64,000 nucleotides of DNA from JAUYIV01 sp040882645 (lineage in GTDB: Bacteria > Actinomycetota > Acidimicrobiia > Spongiisociales > UBA11373), in the NCBI GenBank assembly GCA_040882645.1, contig JBBEAX010000081.1, forward strand, positions 7,335-71,334, in the 5' to 3' direction. A model generated the notes under the pieces. The model saw nothing but the letters and a program-made list of their open reading frames with translations, did not search any database and was not told the DNA's origin. Within the stretch, counting starts at the first letter, position 1. Each line of letters opens with the position of its first letter. This document shows, piece by piece, positions 8,069 to 17,699 of this stretch. The position numbers were made by a program, and so were the translations under genes.

Positions 8069-8991
8069 TCGACCAGGGACCGACCGGTGAGATGGAGGAA
8101 GACGTCTTCGAGCGTCGCTCGCCGGCTGACGGTCGACTCGGGGACCAACCCGCGGGCGTGGACCTCCTCGAAGGCGTGGTCGGCATCGTTGGTGTACACC
8201 AACACCCGGTCAGGAAGGATCTCGATTCGGGTGCCGAGATCCCGGAGTTTGTCGGCATGCTCTTCCTGGGTGCCGACCTCGAATCTCAGCTCGAGGACTT
8301 CGCGGGTCGAGTGCTGTTCGATCAGTTCCCGGGGGGATCCCTCGGCCACGATCTTTCCCTTGTCCATGATTACCAGCCGGTCACAGAGCTGCTCGGCCTC
8401 GTCCATGTAGTGGGTGGTGATGATCAGGGTCACTCCCTCCCGCTTGAGGCGATACAGGCGGTCCCACAGCAGGTGGCGCGCCTGGGGGTCAAGGCCGGTG
8501 GTCGGTTCGTCGAGGAGCAGCAGCTCGGGGGAGTTGATGAGCCCTCGGGCGATCGTCAGCCGCCGCTTCATGCCGCCCGACAGCGGCTCGACCCGGCTCT
8601 TTCTGCGTTCATCGAGCTGGGCGAACTTGAGAAGCTCGTCGATCCGTCCGTCGATCACCTTCTTGGGCAGGCCGAAGTAGCGACCGTAGATGAGGAGGTT
8701 CTCGTAGACGGTGAGTTCCTCGTCGAGGTTGTCTTCTTGGGGGACCACGCCCAGCCGCGCCCGGATTCGGGCCCCGTCCTGGGCAGGGTCCATCCCCAGG
8801 ACTCGCAGCTCACCCGAGGTGACCGGCGACACGGAGCCGATCATTCGCATCGTCGACGACTTGCCCGCCCCGTTGGGGCCGAGAAAGCCAAAGACCTCCC
8901 CTGATCTCACCTCGAAGTCGATGTCGTCAACGGCTACCAACTCACCGAATGACTTGCGAAGGTTGCGGGCTGTGACGAGTGGTTCCGACAT
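8065..8991 (-). CDS. ABC exporter ATP-binding protein (DrrA/NodI type)
   Basis: This ATPase powers the two ABC-2 permeases encoded after it. The 308-residue protein has Walker A GPNGAGKSS, signature LSGGMKRR, Walker B LLLLDEP, the D-loop TTGLDPQ and an H-loop in TTHYMDEAEQ. A C-terminal domain of about 90 residues follows, as in DrrA and NodI. TACCGT lies 9 nt before its ATG on this strand and may be a -10 box. The gene is divergent from nothing: thiI upstream reads in the same direction, with a short gap. Confidence 0.9.
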   Translation of the reverse strand: MSEPLVTARNLRKSFGELVAVDDIDFEVRSGEVFGFLGPNGAGKSSTMRMIGSVSPVTSGELRVLGMDPAQDGARIRARLGVVPQEDNLDEELTVYENLLIYGRYFGLPKKVIDGRIDELLKFAQLDERRKSRVEPLSGGMKRRLTIARGLINSPELLLLDEPTTGLDPQARHLLWDRLYRLKREGVTLIITTHYMDEAEQLCDRLVIMDKGKIVAEGSPRELIEQHSTREVLELRFEVGTQEEHADKLRDLGTRIEILPDRVLVYTNDADHAFEEVHARGLVPESTVSRRATLEDVFLHLTGRSLVE

Positions 8992-9042
8992 GGCGACGGA
9001 ACGGTAGTAGCCGCCGATGTCACGAAAGTGGAGTGCCGGCGA

Positions 9043-10197
9043 TCAGGTGGTGGAGCCGGGAATCCAGTCGCGGAGCCGTTGGCGCTTGGCGGTCGTCACT
9101 GCCTGGTCGACCAGATCGTCGATCGCAGCAGCAACTGAGACGGCCTGCGCCGGCTTGGTGGATACCGCCACCCGACCACCATCGCTGATGTCGCACAGTT
9201 CCCGGCTCCTCGCCGATGCCTCGTAGGTGCCGATGTGTTCAGCTCGGGTCCGGATCTCGCTCTTGCTGAGGCCGAGCAGGGGGCGCAGCACGGGAATGGG
9301 CACCATCCGGTCGAGGCTGGCGAGGTTGTCGAGGGTCTGGGTCGAGACCTGGCCGAGAGATTCGCCACTGACCAATGCCCGGCTGTCGGCGAGGTCGGCG
9401 GTGATCCGGTCGGCGGCGAGGTACATCAGCGCCTTCAGGGCCATCTGGCGCATGCGGGGATCGACCCTGCGGGTGAGTTCTGGAACCAGCGGCTCGATGT
9501 CGGCGAGAATCCACCATGGGTCACTGCCTGCCCCGAAGCGTTCGAACAGGTCGTGGGCGATCCCGGCGGCGTGGTCTGCCTGCCCGCACCCCAGGGAGAA
9601 ATGGAGGTAGTCGAGAGTCACGCCGCGGCGGGCGACCATGTACGCCGCCACCGGGGAGTCGATTCCGCCGCTGAACATCGCCAGCGCCCGGCCCTGGGTG
9701 CCCAGAGGGAAGCCCCCGACCGCCGGGTGACGCTCCACGGTGAGGTCGGCGACCCCATCGACCACCCGGACGACCACCGTGACCTCGGGGTTGGTGAGGT
9801 CGACCCGACCGCCGGCTTCGACGAGGCGGGAGCCGGCGGCGACGGCGAGGTCCTGAGAAGTCCACGAGTGCGAGCCCATCCGACGCGGCCTCACCGCGAA
9901 CGAGCGCCCGGTGACGGCGGCGGCAAACCGATCGGCGACGGTGTCGGCGAGGTCCTCCAAGTCGGTGGCGGCAACCCGCTCGACCCTTTCGACGGCGGCG
10001 ATACCAAAGATGCGGCTGAGTCGTTCCACCGATCGAGGGTCGGTGGACTCGACCTCAAGGCGGTGGCCGGCGAGTCGGGTGACCCGTACCGCACCATTCA
10101 GCGAGGCTGCAATGTTCTCGGTCAGGACGCGCTGCATCCGGCGCTGGGTGCGCGGCGACTTCAGGTAGATCTCGGTATCGAGGGCGACTACGAGCAT
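9043..10197 (-). CDS. thiI: tRNA 4-thiouridine synthase ThiI (no rhodanese domain)
   Basis: ThiI adenylates uridine 8 of tRNA and transfers sulfur to form s4U. In some bacteria it also feeds thiazole synthesis. The 384-residue protein has an N-terminal ferredoxin-like/THUMP region (about 20-165) and a PP-loop ATPase with SGGIDSPVAAYM. It ends soon after the catalytic domain, so it lacks the C-terminal rhodanese module of E. coli ThiI, as in Bacillus. A cysteine desulfurase partner is not in this window. ATG 10197 is chosen because MLVVALDTEIYLKS starts the conserved domain; GTG 10242 is an alternative. Confidence 0.9.
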   Translation of the reverse strand: MLVVALDTEIYLKSPRTQRRMQRVLTENIAASLNGAVRVTRLAGHRLEVESTDPRSVERLSRIFGIAAVERVERVAATDLEDLADTVADRFAAAVTGRSFAVRPRRMGSHSWTSQDLAVAAGSRLVEAGGRVDLTNPEVTVVVRVVDGVADLTVERHPAVGGFPLGTQGRALAMFSGGIDSPVAAYMVARRGVTLDYLHFSLGCGQADHAAGIAHDLFERFGAGSDPWWILADIEPLVPELTRRVDPRMRQMALKALMYLAADRITADLADSRALVSGESLGQVSTQTLDNLASLDRMVPIPVLRPLLGLSKSEIRTRAEHIGTYEASARSRELCDISDGGRVAVSTKPAQAVSVAAAIDDLVDQAVTTAKRQRLRDWIPGSTT

Positions 10198-10258
10198 TAC
10201 ACGGCCCGGATGGGGAGGGAGATCCCGAGGATACCGCCTCACCCGGCCGACGAAGGCC

Positions 10259-10264
10259 TATGGT
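10259..10264 (+). promoter_or_regulatory. -10 box (TATGGT), leaderless promoter
   Basis: TATGGT ends 7 nt before ATG 10272. The spacing supports 10272, not the in-frame ATG at 10260, as the true start, since the latter lies inside the -10 box. Confidence 0.5.
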
Positions 10265-10271
10265 CGAGACC

Positions 10272-11117
10272 ATGAATCCACGCACTACCCGCATCCTCAT
10301 CGTGTTGGCTGCGGTGAGCGTCGCGTTGTTGCTCGTCCTGGTCGCGATCATGCTTGCCGGAGACGGAGACGGCGGCGGCGAGGCGGCCACCACGTCGTCG
10401 ATCGACGCCCCCACCACCACGACCGCGGGGGGCGTGACGACCACGACCGGGGATACCTCCGTCACCACCCAGCCGGCCACCACGACCACCGCGTCGCCGG
10501 CGACTTCCATCACCGGGACCACCGGTGCCTGCTCCGCGATGCCCGGCGCGACGACTCCGGCGTTGGACGCGCCCGGGGTGACGTCGGTTCTCGGCGATTT
10601 CGACGGCGTCGGAGGTGCATCGGACCTGCTGATCGCCTATCACGATGGGGATGGAGACTCGTTCGTCCAGGTGGCCCTCGACTACGGCTACGCCGCCGAG
10701 CTGCCGGTGGAAGGGCCGGCGCGGGCGTACGGGACCCGGGACTTTGGGGGTGTTGCCGAACACGTCGGGTTCGCGGCAGTCTCGGCGGGGGCTTCGACGG
10801 AATTCGTTGGGTTCTTCCACCTCGACGGCTGCGAACTGCGATTGGCCGGGTTCGACGGAGGGGGAGATGCCGTCTTCGGCGTGGGGGGGTCGGTGACCCA
10901 TCTCGACGGAATCCGCTGCACCGCCGACGGGCTCGAGATCAGATCGGCGACCTCCGCCGATGGGGTCTCCTGGGAATACACCTCGGCCACCCTCCACTGG
11001 GTGCCTGGTCTCGGTGAATTTCAGACCGTGGCTTCGTCGATCGTCGTCCTCACCAGCCCTGCGGACGACGACACGATTTTCGCTGCCGGGGCATTCGATT
11101 GCTTCCCCGGCGGCTGA
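10272..11117 (+). CDS. Signal-anchored secreted protein with Thr-rich linker, unknown function
   Basis: The 281-residue product has one N-terminal membrane segment (about 8-30), a Thr-rich linker (about 38-90) and a globular domain (about 95-281) with three or four cysteines. The domain begins with an FG-GAP-like stretch VLGDFDGVGGASDLLI, but only one such repeat is clear, so I do not claim an integrin-like propeller. The family is not recognised. It is monocistronic, divergent from thiI and convergent with azlD. Confidence 0.7.
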   Translation: MNPRTTRILIVLAAVSVALLLVLVAIMLAGDGDGGGEAATTSSIDAPTTTTAGGVTTTTGDTSVTTQPATTTTASPATSITGTTGACSAMPGATTPALDAPGVTSVLGDFDGVGGASDLLIAYHDGDGDSFVQVALDYGYAAELPVEGPARAYGTRDFGGVAEHVGFAAVSAGASTEFVGFFHLDGCELRLAGFDGGGDAVFGVGGSVTHLDGIRCTADGLEIRSATSADGVSWEYTSATLHWVPGLGEFQTVASSIVVLTSPADDDTIFAAGAFDCFPGG

Positions 11118-11132
11118 GGGTCAGGCAGATCG

Positions 11133-11146
11133 GCGATTGGCGATTG
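11133..11146 (+). repeat. Two heptamer units (GCGATTG)
   Basis: Two exact 7-bp repeats of GCGATTG lie between the secreted-protein gene and azlD. They are related to the GCRATWC heptamers elsewhere; this looks like a minimal or decayed copy. Confidence 0.6.
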
Positions 11147-11207
11147 GGAAGATGAGTCCGGCGCCGTTCGTGCCTGACGGCTTCCGGGGAGGCGCTCCTT
11201 ACGGGGG

Positions 11208-11537
11208 TCAGCCGACCGCCTGCAGTATCCACAGCGACACCATGCCGATGGCGATGGTCGCCAGGACGCTCTTGGTCCGCCATGCGACGACGCCGGCGAT
11301 TGCCCCGGCGATGAACCGATCGGTGGCGAGGTCGAATTGGCCGGTGGAGTGGGTCAGGGCAGGCAGTACCAGCGCCGCCAGTACGGCAGCGGGGATGAAG
11401 CGAAGTATCCGACCCAGCATCGGCGGCACCTGCTCCACCCGGCCGAGGAGCGCCAGGAAGGACACCCGGATCAGCCAGGTGCCGAGCCCGATGATCCCGA
11501 TCAGCGCCCAGATGAGTGCGGGGGAGTGGCTCGTCAT
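11208..11537 (-). CDS. azlD: Branched-chain amino acid exporter small subunit, AzlD family
   Basis: The 109-residue membrane protein has three or four hydrophobic segments and the AzlD-type start ALIWALIGIIGLGTWLIR. AzlCD exports branched-chain amino acids or their analogues; the true substrate here is not known. Its ATG (11535-11537) overlaps the stop of azlC as ATGA. Size and pairing match the family. Confidence 0.88.
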   Translation of the reverse strand: MTSHSPALIWALIGIIGLGTWLIRVSFLALLGRVEQVPPMLGRILRFIPAAVLAALVLPALTHSTGQFDLATDRFIAGAIAGVVAWRTKSVLATIAIGMVSLWILQAVG

Positions 11538-12226
11538 CGGGTGACCTCGGCCAGGACGCCTGCGGAGATTCCCAGCGCGGCGGCGGCGAGCAGCCCGAGG
11601 TTCAACGGCAGGCCGATCAAGACGACCGCAGCGGCGCCGGCCACCAGCGCGGCTGCCCGGGTTCCCCGATCCTTGATGGCTGGGAAGAGCAGGGCCATGA
11701 AGACGAGAGGGATGGCGAAGTCGAGCGACCACTCCGGGGGAACTCCGGCACCGATCACGACGCCGACGACCGAAGACACCTGCCAGGTCACCCACAGCGG
11801 GACGGCCGCCCCGAAGAAGAAGGCGGTTCTGAGCCCGAGATCCTGCTGGTCGCGTTCGAAGTGGATGACGCTGACGGCGAATGCCTGATCGGTCAGCAGA
11901 TAGGCAGCGAGCCCCTTTGCCGCCGGCTGGGCACCGCGCAGCCATGGAGCCAGCGAGGCGCTGTACATCCCGAACCGTGCATTGATCACCAGGGCGGTGA
12001 GGACGATCACCACCGGGGCAGCATCTCGGGCGACGAGGTCGACGGTGGCGAGTTGGGAGGCGCCGGCGAAGACGATCGGCGAGAGGGCAATCGCCTGGAG
12101 GGTGTCGAGGCCGGCTTCGACGGCCGCCACCCCGGCGATGACCCCGAACGGGAACACCCCGAGGAGGATCGGCAAGATGCTCCTGACGCCTGCCAGGAAC
12201 GCGTCCCTGCGGGTGGCGGGGGGCAT
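11534..12226 (-). CDS. azlC: Branched-chain amino acid exporter large subunit, AzlC family
   Basis: The 230-residue integral membrane protein has about five to seven membrane segments. The AzlC motifs FPFGVIAGVAAVEAG and SPIVFAGASQLATVDL are near the N-terminus. It is the first gene of the two-gene azlCD operon. A -10 box TAGTCT lies 8 nt before the ATG, so the operon is probably leaderless. Confidence 0.9.
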   Translation of the reverse strand: MPPATRRDAFLAGVRSILPILLGVFPFGVIAGVAAVEAGLDTLQAIALSPIVFAGASQLATVDLVARDAAPVVIVLTALVINARFGMYSASLAPWLRGAQPAAKGLAAYLLTDQAFAVSVIHFERDQQDLGLRTAFFFGAAVPLWVTWQVSSVVGVVIGAGVPPEWSLDFAIPLVFMALLFPAIKDRGTRAAALVAGAAAVVLIGLPLNLGLLAAAALGISAGVLAEVTR

Positions 12227-12234
12227 GGGCGCGG

Positions 12235-12240
12235 AGACTA
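12235..12240 (-). promoter_or_regulatory. -10 box (TAGTCT), leaderless promoter of azlCD
   Basis: On the minus strand TAGTCT ends 8 nt before the azlC ATG at 12226. Confidence 0.45.
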
Positions 12241-12333
12241 GGTCACCGCCGGGGCGCCTTGGTCCGGGGCCGTCGGGTCGGTGCCGTATCGCTATCGTCG
12301 CCGGGCACCCCCTTAAGACTGGAGGCGCGGGCA

Positions 12334-14022
12334 GTGTCCGGAGACATCTATCAATTGTGCAGCGACATCGTCGACGAGACAGTCGCCCGACTTCCCCTCG
12401 TGGGGACCTACCTCGGCATTCCGGGCCAGGACGACAAGTGGGACGACTTCTCGCCCATCGGGCAGCAGGTCGCGGCCGATATGGTGCGCGACCAACTCGC
12501 CCGGGTCAACGCGATCGAGGTGCCCGACGACCAGTGGGCGAGAATGGCCCACCGGGTCGCGGTCCATTCGATTTCCGATTGGGTCGACTGGTTCGATTCG
12601 GGCGAGCAGTTCCTCGAACTCAACAGCATCTCGTCGCCCCTGCAGGACATCCGCGAGATTTTCGACCACATGGACACCTCCACTGCTGAGGGCTGGTCGA
12701 ACATCGCCGCCCGGTTGGAGGGTCTCGGCGGGGCGCTCGGTGGCTACCAGGAGCTGCTCGAGGTGGGACGAAGCCAGGGCAAGACCGTCGCGCGGCGTCA
12801 GGTGGTGGAGGCGGTTCGCCAGGCGCGCAACCACGCCGGCGACCAGTCCGGCTTCAATCCGCTGGCCGCCGCGGCGGTCGAGTCAGGAGTAGCCGCTGCG
12901 CGGACGATCGAGCGGATCGAGGCAGGCATCGGGTCGGCCCGGGCGGCGTACGGCTCGTTGGCGGATTACCTCGAGAGCCGATACTTGCCTGATGCGATCG
13001 CTGCCGACGGGGTCGGCGAAGAACGGTATGTGCGCCTCGCCCGCAAATTCCTCGGGGCGGACCTGGACCCCAAGGCCACCTACGACTGGGGTTGGGAAGA
13101 GGTCGCCCGGATCAGGGCTGCGATGCAGTCGGTGGCCGGCGAGATCCTCCCTGGAGGTGATCTGCCGGAGGTGCTGCGCGTGCTGCAGACCGATCCTGCC
13201 CGGGCAGCCCACAGCCAGGCCGAGTTCCGCGACTTGATGCAGGAGCGCCTTGAGGTCGCGCTGACCGACCTCGACGGCTCGCACTTCGACGTGCCCGCGC
13301 AGATCAGGAAGGTCGAGGTGAAGATGGCTCCGCCGGGAGGATCGCTGGGGGCCTACTACGTCAGCCCCAGCGAAGACTTCTCCCGCCCCGGCTCTGTGTG
13401 GTGGTCGAAGGGTGACAAGCAGGTGATCCCTCTCTTCGACGAAGTGACCACCGCCTATCACGAGGGGTTCCCCGGCCACCACCTCCAGAGCGGGCTCCAG
13501 ATGACCGCGGGCGACAAGGTTTCCCGGTTGCAGAAGCTCCTCGTTTGGTACTCGGGTAGCGGGGAGGGGTGGGCGCTCTACGCCGAGGACCTGATGGACG
13601 AGATGGGCTATTTAGAGAAGCCCGACTATCGGATGGGCAAGTTGGCGGCTGAGATGCTGCGGGCGTGCCGGGTCGTCATCGATATCGGATCGCACCTCGA
13701 TCTGCCGATCCCGAAGGGTCAACCGTTCCATCCGGGGGAGCGCTGGTCATTCGATTTCGGTGTCGAGATGCTCGATGACTATGCGGCCCAAGATCACGAC
13801 TCGTCGGTCTCCGAGATCAACCGGTATCTGGGGTGGGCAGGGCAGGCGATCTCGTACAAGGTCGGGCAGCAGGCCATCCACGACATCAGGGCCGCCGAGC
13901 GACAACAGCACGGATCCGCATTCGACCTGAAATCGTTCCACGCCCGCCTGCTCGAAATCGGCTCGACCGGGCTGGCGGTGATGCGGGAGCACATGGCGGA
14001 AACGGGCACCGTTGGTCGATAG
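12334..14022 (+). CDS. DUF885 family putative metallopeptidase
   Basis: The 562-residue protein belongs to the DUF885 family, predicted zinc carboxypeptidase-like enzymes. The metal site HEGFPGHH (in TTAYHEGFPGHHLQSG, around residue 385) and the downstream family stretch GEGWALYAEDLMDEMG, which supplies the third ligand Glu, are both present. No signal peptide is seen, so it is likely cytoplasmic. GTG 12334 is chosen over the open frame from 12259 because GGAGG lies 8 nt upstream. A TATCGT box at 12293-12298 could be its promoter. The BNR gene follows 27 bp later. Confidence 0.87.
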   Translation: MSGDIYQLCSDIVDETVARLPLVGTYLGIPGQDDKWDDFSPIGQQVAADMVRDQLARVNAIEVPDDQWARMAHRVAVHSISDWVDWFDSGEQFLELNSISSPLQDIREIFDHMDTSTAEGWSNIAARLEGLGGALGGYQELLEVGRSQGKTVARRQVVEAVRQARNHAGDQSGFNPLAAAAVESGVAAARTIERIEAGIGSARAAYGSLADYLESRYLPDAIAADGVGEERYVRLARKFLGADLDPKATYDWGWEEVARIRAAMQSVAGEILPGGDLPEVLRVLQTDPARAAHSQAEFRDLMQERLEVALTDLDGSHFDVPAQIRKVEVKMAPPGGSLGAYYVSPSEDFSRPGSVWWSKGDKQVIPLFDEVTTAYHEGFPGHHLQSGLQMTAGDKVSRLQKLLVWYSGSGEGWALYAEDLMDEMGYLEKPDYRMGKLAAEMLRACRVVIDIGSHLDLPIPKGQPFHPGERWSFDFGVEMLDDYAAQDHDSSVSEINRYLGWAGQAISYKVGQQAIHDIRAAERQQHGSAFDLKSFHARLLEIGSTGLAVMREHMAETGTVGR

Positions 14023-14049
14023 GTCAGGTACGGCGGGAGGAGAGCACAA

Positions 14050-15093
14050 GTGACCACGATCGGGGTGGGGACAGTCAAGGGGGCGTTTCTGTTTCGGTCG
14101 GGCAGCGGGGGCTCGTGGGACCTCGAAGCGCCCATCTTCAAGGGGTGGGCTGTCACCGCGTTCGGGCGCAGTCCGTCGGGGGATCACCTGCTTGCCGTTG
14201 GGTCGAACTGGTTCGGCGCGGCGATCCACCGCAGCGCCGACCTCGCCACCTGGGAGCAGGTAGTTGATGGGCCAGCATGGCTGGAGGGTGCCGAGCGCAA
14301 GCTGAACAACATCTGGACCATCGCCGGCGTCGGAGACTCGCTCTTCGCCGCGGTGGACGAGGCCGGCCTCTTCCGCAGTGACGACGACGCGGCTTCGTGG
14401 CAGCCAGTGGCGGGCTTCAATGAACACCCGACTCGTCCGGGCTGGCAGCCTGGATTTGGCGGCCTTGCCGCCCACCGCATTCTCTCCGACCCCGAAAACC
14501 CTGACCGGATGTGGGTGGCCGTCTCAGCCGTTGGCGTCTTCCGCACCGAGGACGGGGGCGAGTCGTGGGCCCTCAAGAATTCCGGCGTCACCACGGTGGC
14601 CCCGAACGACGACTACGACGAGATCGGCTTCTGCGTCCACTGTCTCGTCGCCGATCCGCACGATGCGAATGTGATCTGGCGCCAGGACCATTCGGGGGTC
14701 TATCGCACCATCGATGGCGGCGACGAGTGGCAGCGCATCGAGGGGGGCTTGCCTGCTCGCTTCGGGTTCACCATTGTGCGGGATGCCGCCTCAGGTGGGC
14801 TCTTCGTGGTGCCTTTGGAAAGCGATGAGCATCGGATGCCCGTCGGCGGGGCGTTTCAGGTGTACCGATCGACCGACCGGGGTGACTCGTGGCAGGTCTC
14901 CGGGGTGGGGCACCCCGTGGGCCCGGTGTACGCCGGGGTCTTGCGGGGCGCCGCGGCGACCGATGGAAAGGGCGGCGTCTTCCTGGGGACGACGGCGGGT
15001 TCGGTCCACCTGACCACCGACGGGGGAGATCACTGGATCACCCTGCCTGAGGTGCTTCCGAGAATCCTGACCGTGTCGGTGCTCGAGGCCTGA
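14050..15093 (+). CDS. BNR/sialidase-like beta-propeller protein
   Basis: The 347-residue protein has repeated Asp-box motifs of type S-x-D-x-G-x-T-W: RSDDDAASW, RTEDGGESW, RTIDGGDEW, RSTDRGDSW and TTDGGDHW. These mark a six- or seven-bladed propeller of the BNR/exo-sialidase-like superfamily. No signal peptide is present, which argues against a secreted sialidase. GTG 14050 has GGAGGAG 7 nt upstream. The stop overlaps the ATG of the MoaD-like gene (TGATG), so the two proteins are made together. Function is unknown. Confidence 0.85.
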   Translation: MTTIGVGTVKGAFLFRSGSGGSWDLEAPIFKGWAVTAFGRSPSGDHLLAVGSNWFGAAIHRSADLATWEQVVDGPAWLEGAERKLNNIWTIAGVGDSLFAAVDEAGLFRSDDDAASWQPVAGFNEHPTRPGWQPGFGGLAAHRILSDPENPDRMWVAVSAVGVFRTEDGGESWALKNSGVTTVAPNDDYDEIGFCVHCLVADPHDANVIWRQDHSGVYRTIDGGDEWQRIEGGLPARFGFTIVRDAASGGLFVVPLESDEHRMPVGGAFQVYRSTDRGDSWQVSGVGHPVGPVYAGVLRGAAATDGKGGVFLGTTAGSVHLTTDGGDHWITLPEVLPRILTVSVLEA

Positions 15094-15377
15094 TGCCCGC
15101 GGCCACCGTCCGGATCCCCTCGCTCCTCGCTGCCGTCGGGGACGGGCGGCGGGAGATTCCGGTCGTCGCAGAGACCGTGGGCGGGGCGCTTGCGGAACTG
15201 TTTGCGCGATTGCCGCACTTGCGCGTCCATGTGTTCGACGAAAGCGGCGCAGTGCGGTCTCACGTCTCGGTCTTCTATGAGGGACGGGCGGCCAGGGATC
15301 CGGCGGCTTTGGGCGGGCCGCTTGCCGAGGGATCGGTGGTCACGATTCTGCAGGCCGTGTCGGGGGGATCCGGCTGA
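15093..15377 (+). CDS. MoaD/ThiS-family ubiquitin-like protein ending SGGSG
   Basis: The 94-residue beta-grasp protein matches the MoaD/ThiS fold, with the family stretch GGPLAEGSVVTILQAVSGG at the end. Classic MoaD and ThiS end in a free Gly-Gly that is adenylated and thiocarboxylated. Here two more residues (Ser-Gly) follow the Gly-Gly, so maturation by trimming would be needed, or the protein does not act as a sulfur carrier. It is translationally coupled to the BNR propeller protein, not to molybdopterin or thiamine genes. Confidence 0.85.
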   Translation: MPAATVRIPSLLAAVGDGRREIPVVAETVGGALAELFARLPHLRVHVFDESGAVRSHVSVFYEGRAARDPAALGGPLAEGSVVTILQAVSGGSG

Positions 15378-15389
15378 CCGGGTCCCTGG

Positions 15390-15728
15390 TCACGGAGCGA
15401 ACTTCGACTCTAGAGCCACCCACAGGCTCTTCGAGTAGGGGTAGAAGGCGATGGGGAAGACGATGCTGGTGGCGATCGTGACCACGGAGATCACCCCCCA
15501 CGGGGGGTCTGGCCAGGAACTCACGATCGATCCGACGAACACCAGGGTGAATACGAGGATGGTGGCCACCGTATTGATCGCGATCGCCCCGAGCCAGTAG
15601 CCCTCGTGACTCTCGAACCGGTGGGAGCACCGCGGACACCTCTCCACGACCGCCGACCACGACACGAACATTCCGGGTGAACCACAGATCGGGCAGCGGC
15701 GGCGGAGAGCTCTTGCGAATCGGCGCAC
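15390..15728 (-). CDS. DUF983 family small membrane protein
   Basis: The 112-residue protein has a zinc-ribbon-like CPICG...CPRC pair (about residues 13-34) and two membrane segments (about 48-68 and 77-98). This is the DUF983 layout. Function is unknown. The start is GTG 15728, with the GAGAAT hexamer 6 nt upstream on this strand. It is divergent from pilT with 24 bp between the starts, so the two promoters must overlap. Confidence 0.82.
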   Translation of the reverse strand: MRRFARALRRRCPICGSPGMFVSWSAVVERCPRCSHRFESHEGYWLGAIAINTVATILVFTLVFVGSIVSSWPDPPWGVISVVTIATSIVFPIAFYPYSKSLWVALESKFAP

Positions 15729-15752
15729 CGGGCCATTCTCGCCCCTATTCAG

Positions 15753-16886
<1,134 letters not shown>

Positions 16887-17057
16887 TCAGATTCCACGGT
16901 TGAGCATCGGCTGAAGCGGGAAGACCCGCGAGATGAATCGACTTGAGCCATCCCGGGTCGCATTGGGGCCACCACCAAACGGCACGGGATCGATTGATGC
17001 CCCGGTTCCGTGGCATTTGCCGACGCAGCCGCGTGCCTGGTCATCATCGGAGTTCAT
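16887..17057 (-). CDS. Possible small protein, 56 residues, Cys/Gly-rich
   Basis: An ATG frame too short for usual cut-offs reads back from 17057 and ends exactly next to the pilT stop (TGATCA). It begins MNSDDDQARGCVGKCHGTGA and has a C-x3-C-H pattern that could bind metal, then a neutral, soluble-looking remainder. GGGGGCG lies about 6-12 nt upstream. Against it: the hairpin at 17096 looks like the pilT terminator, which would make this frame antisense to the pilT 3' UTR. No homologue is known to me. Without it, 16887-17237 holds only the hairpin and the next promoter. Confidence 0.3.
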   Translation of the reverse strand: MNSDDDQARGCVGKCHGTGASIDPVPFGGGPNATRDGSSRFISRVFPLQPMLNRGI

Positions 17058-17095
17058 CCTGACGCCCCCGTGATCGGATGAACCCGGCTACCGCG

Positions 17096-17128
17096 CATCC
17101 GAGGGGCCCGCAGCGGGCCCCTCGGATG
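17096..17128. terminator. Perfect 14-bp hairpin downstream of pilT
   Basis: CATCCGAGGGGCCC and its exact reverse complement flank a 5-nt loop GCAGC. It most likely ends pilT transcription about 210 nt after the stop. It has no U-tract. Confidence 0.7.
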
Positions 17129-17223
17129 GATTCTGGACGCTGACGGCACCAAGGTCGTGGTGACCGCCTCTCTCGTCAACGCTCGAGTGGAAACTGGCCG
17201 ACTGACTTCTTCTTGGTGCTCGC

Positions 17224-17229
17224 TAGTGT
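17224..17229 (+). promoter_or_regulatory. -10 box (TAGTGT), leaderless promoter
   Basis: TAGTGT ends 8 nt before ATG 17238, the start of the cupredoxin-like lipoprotein gene. Confidence 0.45.
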
Positions 17230-17237
17230 CGTCGTCG

Positions 17238-17699
17238 ATGCGAAGAATCGCTCTCGGGGCCGCCTTCATGGTGGTCATCGCCGCGTGTGGCGATGACGGC
17301 GGGGGCACCACTTCGTTCGTAACCGTCGCCTCGACGACGACAAACCTCGCCCCGACCACCTCGACGGCCGAGAGCACCTCGACGATGGCTGCCTCCACTA
17401 CCACCACGGTCGATGACGGCGTCACGGAGATCGAGGTGGTGTACGCCGGTGGTTCGGCGGAGGTGACAGTCGACGGTGAGCCCGAGTCGGGCCGGGTGCA
17501 GGTGGCTCTGGGTACCGATGTCCATCTGACTGTCAGCGCCGACATCACCAGCACAATCCACGTCCACGGCTACGACGAAAGCGCCGAAGTCAGCCCCGGG
17601 TCGCCGGCGGTGATCGAGTTCACCGCCGACATCCCCGGGATTTTCGATGTCGAGATACATGCCGCGAACGCCCGCCTCATGGAGCTTCAGGTTTCGTGA
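17238..17699 (+). CDS. Cupredoxin-like lipoprotein lacking the copper Cys
   Basis: The 153-residue product from ATG 17238 has lipobox VIAAC, a Ser/Thr linker and a beta-rich domain (about 70-153) that resembles the EfeO-type cupredoxin-like fold. It keeps His residues (TIHVHGYDE and DVEIHAANARLM) but has no Cys, so a blue type-1 site is excluded; a different metal site is possible. Its stop overlaps the GTG of the next gene (GTGA), coupling it to a polytopic membrane protein. I infer an envelope metal-handling pair; no function is established. Confidence 0.8.
   Translation: MRRIALGAAFMVVIAACGDDGGGTTSFVTVASTTTNLAPTTSTAESTSTMAASTTTTVDDGVTEIEVVYAGGSAEVTVDGEPESGRVQVALGTDVHLTVSADITSTIHVHGYDESAEVSPGSPAVIEFTADIPGIFDVEIHAANARLMELQVS

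Noticed and set aside
6480..8258. A single 592-residue protein spanning both ABC permeases
   Set aside because: Only the part after ATG 7283 is permease-like. The upstream part is a shadow frame of the second permease and the ATPase.
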